Below, in pieces: positions 37,801 through 48,083 of a DNA stretch of 64,000 bases; the first letter of the stretch is position 1, and each line of letters begins with the position of its first letter. The DNA is taken from positions 10,245,001-10,309,000 of the forward strand of contig WHVY01000002.1 of the NCBI GenBank assembly GCA_022266195.1, given 5' to 3'. A model generated the notes under the pieces. That model was not told the DNA's origin, did no database searches, and was given only the letters and a program-made list of their open reading frames with translations. The stretch comes from Tetranychus cinnabarinus. Taxonomy: Eukaryota; Arthropoda; Arachnida; Trombidiformes; Tetranychidae. Position numbers and translations under genes: made by a program.

Positions 37801-40800
37801 TTTCTCAAAATGATTCCTTAAATGATTAATTAAGATAAGTTTATCAATTTAAATGAAAAAATGAGATTCTTCATGAATGTTCAATTTCGTCAAAGTCAAG
37901 TGAAATTGACTGTCTTTTTGGTGCAGCAAAGTTGAATTTACAAGATTAAACTGAAAGCTAAATTAACTTGGGATGCGAAAAGTGATTGATTCATTTAATT
38001 TCCACTCCTCATTTCATCGAATCATTCCTCTTCTCTTCTCAGGATAACTTTTTTTCCTCCTCTCTCATGAGACTAGTTATCGTTATCATCAGATTTATTA
38101 TTGTTATCAACTTTACTCAGCTTATCCTGACATCATTTCCCATTTTAAATTCACCAATGATTCCATTAAAATGGCAAAAAATTGAACCCAAAAAAAAAAG
38201 ATGAAAAATAATGCAATAATGATAAATTTCCGTTTTCACTTTTGCCTTCTGAAACTTTCTTTTATATCCAACAATAAACTTTACAACGTCTATTACAATA
38301 GCAAATGAACTAACCTTGGATGGCAATTTTTCAAGTTCATGCCAATAAACTGAATAATTGGTCAAACCTGAACACAGACTGAAAATAAGTCTCAAAGTGA
38401 AGGAAGGCAAAAAAGAAGAAGAGAAATTCCTTTTTTTCTCAGACTCTAGTTTTATCAGGAAATAAATTGAATTATATCATAAAGCGCTAAATCATCTCAA
38501 AACCCAGATAAAATAATTGAATTAGATTGAATAATAAACAAGAACGGAAAGGAAAAAATAGAAGCCAGAAAAAAAAGATTGTTACTTTTCACTGTTCAAC
38601 ATTTTCCATTTTTCAGACTCTTTCCATGAAGAATAGCGTTCAACGAAAAAAATCTTTTGCCTTTTCATGTTTTACAACATCAATATTCTGAAAGATTATC
38701 TGATTTACAGATTCTTTCCCATTAAATGGTGTGAAAAAATCCAGGAAATTAGATTAAAATGTCGTTCAATTAATCACAATTACATGACTTTCGAGACTCG
38801 ATATTAATCTTATTGAGATAATCAACAAGTTTCAACTTTTCAAGATTCTAATAATTTCAATCTTTGCACTGATCAATGGAAAAGAAATGCAAATATTTCA
38901 ATGTTTATCTTTTTGATACAATTTCCATTGTTGATTTAATATGATAAATAAACTGACAAAAAATGTTGAAACCACAGAAGCACAGGATTGAGTAAACAAA
39001 AGTGTTGATATGTAAACAGGATTCAACGAAATTTATCGACCCACTTGAGCAAAGGGAATGGAAATCGTCAGTTCTGAAAAAGGAAGCAGAAAAAAAGATT
39101 GGAAATTAATCTTTTTCCATATTAATAATTTGCTTGAGCAAACATTTCAATTTGCATTTACTTTCTTACCATCAATGTTTCACCTTTCTTGCTATTGTGA
39201 CAAGTGAACAAGATTTGCCTTTGAAGTTGATCTAATAAATTTACTGATTTGGAGAGTTGCAAAGAAACAAAACTTTACATGTCGAGTTACTTCAATGTTA
39301 ATTGTTTTCCTTTCAATGCATATTGTAACTGTAAATTAACTGAGCAAAAATGTAAAGAACAATGAATCTTCTTTTCCTTTTCCTTAATCTATTTTTTTTC
39401 CTTTTCCTCGCCATTCAACCTTTTCTATGTTTCTGATGTTCATCTTGAATCTGGAACTTTTCTGATTCTTATCTGTCAATTGCATTTCGAGGTTTTACTC
39501 TAGCTATTTCAGTTCATTATTACCTTGAAATTGGTTAAAGATTGTTGTTTTGTAATGGTTGTGTTTCCATGTTTTCAGTTGTTGCAATTGAATTGGAAAT
39601 TTTGTTGCAAAAATCATTTTTCATTTGATGTATTCATCTTGAAATGGACTGTTCAATAGATAGAACAGCAGGTAAAAATGTTTCTTCAGATACAATCTAT
39701 TCTTATCATGATAAGAATACTCATTGAAATTTACTCGCTTCTCTCTTCCATCCAATTGATGGATTTGTTTTTACATAATGACTATTGATCATCTTATTGA
39801 ACTCATCGTTGCTACTGGCAATCATGATAGCTGAAATTATCATTACACTGTTGATTAGTAAGTGAAATGTCCAACGTGACTAGAATTGTCGTCATCTTTT
39901 TATCATCACACAATTTGATCAATTCTTGGCCAAGAAATGGAAAAAGTTGTTGAAGAAAAAAAAAGCCCAAAACTTGTCAATAGACTGAAGTATCAATTGA
40001 TCATTTCAGGTGAAACTAACTCGAGTTAAGCTTTTTTCATTTCTTGTGAAAACACGAAAATTGATTTTGAAAACATTCCAATCAAAAGACAATTGAAAAA
40101 CTTTTTCTCGCTCGACTCAATTGTTGAGGAAAAAAAAGCATTTTCTTTGGCTGAAATAAACAATAGTTTCATGTTGCATCTCGTCTCATTGATAATTTAC
40201 GATAAATCATTCTTTAATGATTAACTGATGCACAGTAATCTCATTTGCAAAGTTGAACATAAACTCAATCATAAACTGTTTACCTTTGGTTAGGCAAAAA
40301 CTGGAAATGCAAATATTTTTCCAACTGATTATGATTACTTTATAAAACCATTACGAGACTTGTAACTCTACTTTTACCAATAATAATTTTTCATTTTTAT
40401 TATCCTTTTCCCTTACCAATTTCATTCCCAGTACCTTTCATTGTTGTTATCATTTAGATTTATTGTTATAAATTTATAGCTACTTATTACATTATTAACC
40501 AGAATTTTTCTCTCTTTTTCTCTTTCGCCTCAACAGTCCAGCGGGAAAATGGGATCCCGAGCAATTATTTATTATCTTGCCACCACAGTACTTGCAGCCG
40601 TTTTGGGTATTATACTTGTCTTAATTATCCATCCTGGTGATCCAAGTATAAAGAAGCAACTGGGTGGAGGTAAAAAGTTGACAAATTTTTTCTCTCAATT
40701 CATGGTTTCATGAGTAGCCTTAAAGGGTGAAATATTTTATCAATTGTCCAATTAAAGATGAACATTGAAAATGCCATTTCTTCGTTTTTTTATTTCCATT

Positions 40801-43800
40801 TACATTTGAATAACAGGAACACCTCGAAAAGTATCAACAATAGATGCCTTCCTCGATCTTATTCGTAACATGTTCCCTGAAAATCTTCTAGAGGCTTGCT
40901 TCAAACAAATGCAAACTGTTTACGTGAATGTCACCAAAACAATACAAGCTTGTAAGTATACAAATAAACACCTGAGTTTCTGCATGTCCCAGAGTCTCAA
41001 ACAACATTTTAAGGAAAAATCAATTCTCTGTTTCATATTGTTGATTCTTTTAAAGCTGCAATGATTTCAAGTCGAGTTCAACTTTCTTTATGTCCTCTAG
41101 TTTCGTCCAGAAATATTGAACTGGCAGCAGTCAAGCTATCTGTTTCTGGCTCATCGCTTAGTGAAAAGCAGGTTTACAACATGGCTCAATATGAGCCAAA
41201 AAAATGATTAATACTGAGAATAGAATTTTTATTGAAAAATTCGATCAACTTGACCATCTCAGATTCTTCATCATTGAATATGTTCTTACACTATCCATGT
41301 CTCTGACAATATTCTGATGAAAACTGCAGAAATTTATCCCATCAGTCAACACTTTGGTGAAACGAAATGATTTGATTTTTACAGTAAAATGTTGCTCTAA
41401 CTTGCCTTTCAATTGAAAATGATTGTAAAATGATTTCTAATCCAATTTGAATTGACTTTTTCTTGTCTTAGCCAAAGCAACTTTCGATGCAAATTCAACC
41501 TTGATTAATGCAACACTCAACTCTGTACCTCAAACCACCACTGTCCTGACAAGATCCTCCGAAATGAAGGATGGCACAAATATTTTGGGTCTCATTGTAT
41601 TTTGTACAGCCTATGGAATAGTACTCCAGCAAGCAGGAGCATCTGGTCAGTTGATTTTCATCTTTTTTTTCACCGTTCTCCTCTTCTAATTTCATCGTCT
41701 TTTTCCCATCAACAGGTGAAGTGATGATTCGTTTTTTCATTACTCTCAACGATATCATTATGAAAATTGTTATTATTGTTATGTGGTATTCACCAGTTGG
41801 TATAATGTCACTTATAATAGGTATGTAAAGCAGAGTAAATTTTTCTTCCTTTATTTCCTTTTATTCTTATTAAAAGGTAAAAAGGGACAAAATTTGAACA
41901 GACAGCAATTTATCTTGAAGATTAATTTTTTTGCTTTGTATTTCTTTCCACGACAGGTAAAACACTTGAGTTGGAAGATGTTAGAGCAACTGCACAACAA
42001 CTGGGAATGTATATGGTTACTGTAGTTGTAGGTTTGATGATACATGCATGTATAACTCTTCCACTTATATTTTTCTCAATTACACGACAAAATCCACTCA
42101 CCTTTTTCAAAGGTAATATTGCTTTACTCAAACCTATCATTAGCCAAGCAAACAAGTAATTTGACTTTTCACAAATAATATAATTTGCAGTAAACAAAAA
42201 CCTTGTTAATCATAACTTGCGATTATTAGACTAAATTGTAGCTTTAACCGAATATTGATTGAGCTAAAAGCTAAAAAATGAGAAAAATTTTGCATTCTTA
42301 TTCAGTGGAAAAGTCAAGTTAAATTGTCTAACAGCCAACCAAATGGTCAACAGTAAACTATACTAAACGATACTCTACCATTTACCAGGTATGTTACAAG
42401 CTTGGGCCACAGCCTTGGCCACAGCAAGTAGCGCTGCCACATTACCAATTACGTTTAAATGTTTGGAAGAAAATCTCGGTGTTGATAAAAGGGTAATTTT
42501 GAAAAAAAAAGAAGAAAAAATGTTCTTTTTGTTGGCTAATATTTGTTGAGTTTGGTTCATTAGGTGACTAGATTTGTGTTGCCCGTTGGTGCTACCGTCA
42601 ACATGGATGGAACTGCTCTTTATGAAGCTGTTGCGGCTATTTTCATCGCACAAATGAATAATGTAAGTCTGCCTTTTTGTCGATGATCAATGAAATCAAT
42701 GGTCAATCATTTTTCACTTTTTACGTAACTTGCACTTAACAGGTACATTTAGGAATTGGAGATGTAATTACTGTAAGCTTAACCGCAACAGCAGCCTCAA
42801 TTGGTGCTGCATCCGTTCCTTCAGCAGGTTTGGTAACCATGCTTCTTGTGCTCACTGCCCTTGGGCTTCCTACGGAAGATATATCCATGATTGTAGCTGT
42901 TGACTGGCTTTTGTAAGTTGATTTGCTATTTATATCAGCAATAGACTTTTCTCATTGTTTAAATTATCAACCATTTTACACTCTTTTTTTTTTAATAAAT
43001 ACAGAGACAGACTGCGAACGTCAATCAACGTCCTTGGCGATGCTTTCGGTGCTGGTAAGTTGTCTTTTTACTTGAATTAGATTACATTGATCACTTTGCT
43101 CATCACCCTGTCAGTCGCCATTGTTTACTTTTGTTCATCAATCAAACAATTTTCACTTCCCAATATTGTCATCAATAACCGTGATGGCAACACAAAGAAA
43201 CTTGCACTTTCCTTTTCCTAACCTAACCTTCAAAGTTAATCAGACCCAAAAGATGAGCCTTTATTCAATAAATGGTTCATACTCAATATTGATATACTCA
43301 ATGTGCACAAATGTAAATCCATTTTAACCATACTTTTTCTTCGACTTTTTTAACCTCACTTTTTGCACCCACTTGATGGATCCGTTAATTTATTTGCACA
43401 AAACAAATGCACAAACAAACATAATCGCACATTCGCACAATCACATCACAAAACACTCTCAATGTTCACACTCGCACATATTGTAACCACTATGGATACA
43501 CATTTTTGCACAACCATCACACAACTCACTATTTTCATCCTATTATTATTGCACTTTTTACACCTTTTTAAATTTGTAACACTTTTGATTTTTTTGGACT
43601 AATTCCATGAAAAAAAAACGTGAAAAACATCCAAACTCAATTATCACATTAACAATCAGTTAAACAATTAGCTGATAAGTCAGAGTCAGCTTATTTTCTA
43701 CCAGCAATTAGTTAATTGGAATAGTAGAAGCAAATTAGAGATTTAATTAAATGTTGACAACAGCAAAAAGCGAGTCTCACTTCAACAAGTATAGTATCAC

Positions 43801-46800
43801 GGTTCACCTCTAGACCCTTGGCTTTGAAGGTGTCAAGCGCTTGAAGCAAGACTGAAAGCTCCTGGTTGAGGTTAGCATCGAGTCAAACTTGGCTCTGCTA
43901 TTGAACCTTGAATGGTTAACCTTGCCGTTGAGCTTCTGTACTTGCATCAGCCAGTCACCAGTCAATACTAAATATGGTTGTCTAAGAGGTGCAACTTGCT
44001 GTACATGCTGAGTTGTAGTTGATGTATCAAGGTATTACGTCGCATTTTTCATTCCTAATCCAATTCTTAATTAAACAGTAAATTTCATCGTTCAAATGTG
44101 CTAATGATAATTAGAAAATGTTCAAATTCTGTCATATCAATTGACCCAAATTTGCTAGTAAATATTTTGGCTTTCACATCAAGTGATGAATAAATTGCGT
44201 AAAAAACTTCTAATTTTAAACCAAACCTAAACCAGAAAGAAAACAAAAAATGTTCAAAATGTAACAGCAATAGTCGACACAATTGAAGTGACACTTTTAA
44301 CTGTTCACAATTGAACAAATGCTGAAAATGGTTTTAATTAATTTACGCTCAAATTAACTCGCTCTGTAAATGAACAAATGAAAAACATGTTGCAAATGCT
44401 AGAGTATTGAAAGGATTAGAGTGAAAAAGAAATGAATTTTTTTCTCTTGTCTATTTTTAGACAAAATCTTGAGCTATCCAAACATTCATTAATACACAAT
44501 TGAGCATGAAAATGAATTCAGGTAGATTAACAAGTTGACAGGTTAATAGTTGGAACAAGAATAAAAAGCACAGAAAATTTGCCAAATTTGTGTATTCAAA
44601 CTGAAAGCATTTCATGTTGGAAAATTTAAATTCAATTTTGGGTTTATATTTGCAAATTTTGTTGCTTTTCATTTGACAATTTTTCTTCTTTTTCTCTTCA
44701 TCCCAGGTATCGTCTACTATTTGTCCAAAGATGAACTGGATAAGTTTGACCAAGAACATGGCTTGGAACTTTTGGAATCTCAAAGGCAAACGGGTTTGTT
44801 GCTTTAACTATTTCTTTCAACTTGAACTGTTCAATGATGAAAATGTATAAAAAGCAAAATGAAATGGAACCAAAAAAAGATTGATTTCTTTGCGTTTTCC
44901 ACCTTTTCTTTTCACCCATTAACTCATTTTGTTCATTGTTTTACATTGCCATTGATTGCATTCACCTTTTATTTGCAAATTAATTTTGAAAACAAAACCA
45001 AGAGTAAGATGTGAGCTCGATGCTCAAAAACTGACCAACAAGGAGAAAAAAAAGTTTTGCATCAATCTCTTCCTTTCATCATTTCCAACCTTATTGTCCA
45101 TTTTGTTTTCATCTTGATGTTATTATTTCACTTTTATTTCTGTTAACTCACTTTCATGACACAAGATTACTTTGAAACACCTAATCCATCAATCCATCTC
45201 TGTGTCAGTTATCATTTCTCACAATCCATCATTTCTTTTCACAGTAAACATGATATATACACACACATACATTCACGTATTCACTAACTTTGAATAAATG
45301 TCTTTTCTCTTCGTCTTTTTTCCATTTGTTTCTCTCTTTCTTTTTTGTCCATTTCTTGTTTATCGCACAAGAATTATCACATTCAATCACACAATCGCCA
45401 ACAGTAAACAACAATAATCGTATGTGTGTGTTTTCACTTTAATCATTTGTTCATTTGTTTCATCTTTTTTCTCTCCTCTTTACACTCTTTCAAAGTCTTG
45501 TGTGATTTCATTTTATTTTGTATTTTCATTTTTATCTATTTTGATCGGATTTTGTACAATTAGCCACAATTGACAGTAAAATTCACACGCAATCAACACA
45601 AATATATTCAATTAAATTCTCAAAGATTTTTATAAAAATGTTCATTTTATCCTTTTGTCTGTTTATCATTACTTTTGCATCCAACATTAGCTACTAGTCA
45701 ATGCAAAATGCATGTAAATGCCTGGTTCGTTGTATAAAGCAAAGTGAAGCAAAATTCAAGCAAATATCAGAAATCTTATCTTGAAATCTTTAGAATTTCA
45801 AAGTTCGTTCTCTTGAATTGCCAAAGTTTCAATATTGAATCTCGCTTCATTTTGATTTTTGATAATTTCGTATTTCAATGTTTTTAGAGAATGCTGTTCA
45901 ACTCCTTCATCGTGATTAAATGATTTGCTTCGAGATTCGTCATTAGAATGTTTTAATGCGAATAAGATTCTTTTGAAGTTTCATCTAATCATGATGAGTT
46001 TAGTTTATGTTGTTTGCTTGAAATTTATTACTCGATGATATCCTGCCAACCTGACTTGACCTTAGAATTTTTGTCTCTTCTTTTTTCATTGATTCATCCA
46101 TGAAACAAAATCAAAGGTACAAATGAAATAAGCCACTAAAATATATTATTCATGATAACCATAACCTTTCTCTTCTTCTTCTTCTTCTTTTCCTTCTTAT
46201 AATGCTAAACCTGGATCAAATATTTCAATACATTTTCTTACCCTAGGCTTTTAGGTTCAAGCACTAAACTGTTAAAACTTTAACCTCTGGACTTGCACCC
46301 ACCAGTTAATGAGTATGGTCACTTTCATTCTATCCATTTCTCTATCAATGAAATGAAATTGAAAACTAAAACTGATTATTTGAAAATTAACCTTCCAATA
46401 ACATTAGTTAGTCGTTTCATTTCAACAGTTTTATAAGTTGAATGCTTAAACTGTAACATTTAGTAAACTTGAAAAGGCCAAGAAAAATGAAGTTTTACTT
46501 TCAAATCAAAGCCTTTGAACCATGTACGGTTAATTGTTAGATTAATAAAATTAATCAATATTCAATAGCTGATGGCATTTCATCCAATATTTCCATGATA
46601 AGACGGAAAAGCTTTTTCATCATCAGGGAATTGAATAAGTTCGTTATCTAACACCAAAGTTCACTATTGCAGGTGCCGTGTCTACTTAGGCTTGAAACAT
46701 GATCAACTTGACCAACTCGACGTTTAATTTCATGTTTCAATTTCAATCTGAATAAATTGAAAACTTGATCAATTTTCTAGAAACAAGATTGTCTAATGTT

Positions 46801-48052
46801 GAAGACTATTGAAACTTATTTTGTTGCTTGAAAGGCTTGAATGTCTGTAAGATTGCCTTGACTCTTGCCTTGTAAGATGCTGAAATAACCAACGCTTGTG
46901 GTCCTGATTAACCTAAAAATTGATTCAGCTTTGTTAAACATTTGATTTGCAAAAATAGAAGAATTGAGTTTTGCAGAAAAAAAACATTTCAATGCTTTTA
47001 GACCATTTCATGTTGACTTTTTTCCTGATTTCAGCTAGACTGATTTCTGTCTCCTAATATTTACCTCAAAAACAGTTGATAACATGGTGATTCTTAGCAT
47101 CATGTATCTGGTGTTTCTGTCAAAATCATCTAATTTGATATATAACCTGAAGCAAAACTGCCTGGAAACAAAATTGACAACACAAAGTTGACTTGATAGT
47201 GTTTGAGGCTTTTACAGTGTATAAAGATGATTGAGTTTACTTTTTCTGTTTCTTGACTTTTTGGTTCATTTTTTTCTTCTTCTTTTCGTCTTTTCTTTTA
47301 TAAACATGATAGTTTCTGTTTGATAAACACGATAATAATAATTTTTATCCCGATAATGATAATAAATCTGATAATTTATTTGCAAGAAATGTAATACCTT
47401 GGAAATGCTATCCAACTCTTAATGCAAGTTGACTGAGAATCTGAAGCAAAAATTGTTAAATGAAAATTGAAGATTGAGTCTCAATTTTTTTGTGTTTGTT
47501 AGTTAATATTTTGCTTCTGAGCAGCAAACAAAAGAAAGCCCAAAGCTTATTCAAGGTGACCTTTGAATTTGATGATAGGCAGGAAAAGGAAAAAAAAAGT
47601 TAACCCAGGATGGTTAAAATAATACAAAAGAAGATAAAGATGATGATAATGATGAAAGAAGAGGAAGAAGAAGGTAGCTTGAATGAGCTTGTCTTTTGAG
47701 GTAAGAGTGGGCCAACCTTGATCCAGGGAATGGAAATGTTTCTCTCTCTTTTTTTCGTACTCTTTTTTGCTTCATTTTATCGATCCATTTTCATGCTCAT
47801 TCCTGTTCTTCCTGAGCAACCTCACTCTAAAAACTCTTGCATCTTCTATGAAAAACTTGAACGAAAAAGAAGCGAAGGAAAAAATATTGGCTTTTCATGG
47901 TGAACTGGGAGATTGAGGTGGAAGGACTGGGAGTGAGAATCAGGTTAGCAAGGGAATGAGAGTCAGAGAGGAAAGGAAAGAGAAGAAAATTGAGAAAGAC
48001 TTTTCTCTTTTCTCTCTGGGTTACCTTTCTACTTTACTCTTTCAGTTTTCTT

Positions 48053-48083
<31 letters not shown>

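Larger units (their letters stand above)
9318..40536 (+). other. SLC1 intron 2, 31.2 kb, no supportable gene inside
   Basis: The left exon ends LAQLDAK with donor GTAATT; the right exon begins SSGKMGSRAIIYY after a CT-rich acceptor. Both sides are phase 0 and join adjacent parts of the conserved TM2-TM3 region, so it is one intron. The interior is AT-rich, with many short frames of biased composition (Phe/Ser/Leu-rich or Lys/Glu-rich) and no recognisable domain. Notable contents listed separately: an AAGGTCA-repeat island (~17.5-17.9 kb), a palindrome at 20104, a CpG cluster (~34.8-35.1 kb), candidate recursive-splice sites and a TTTACCT excess. No tRNA or transposase was recognised. Confidence 0.85.
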
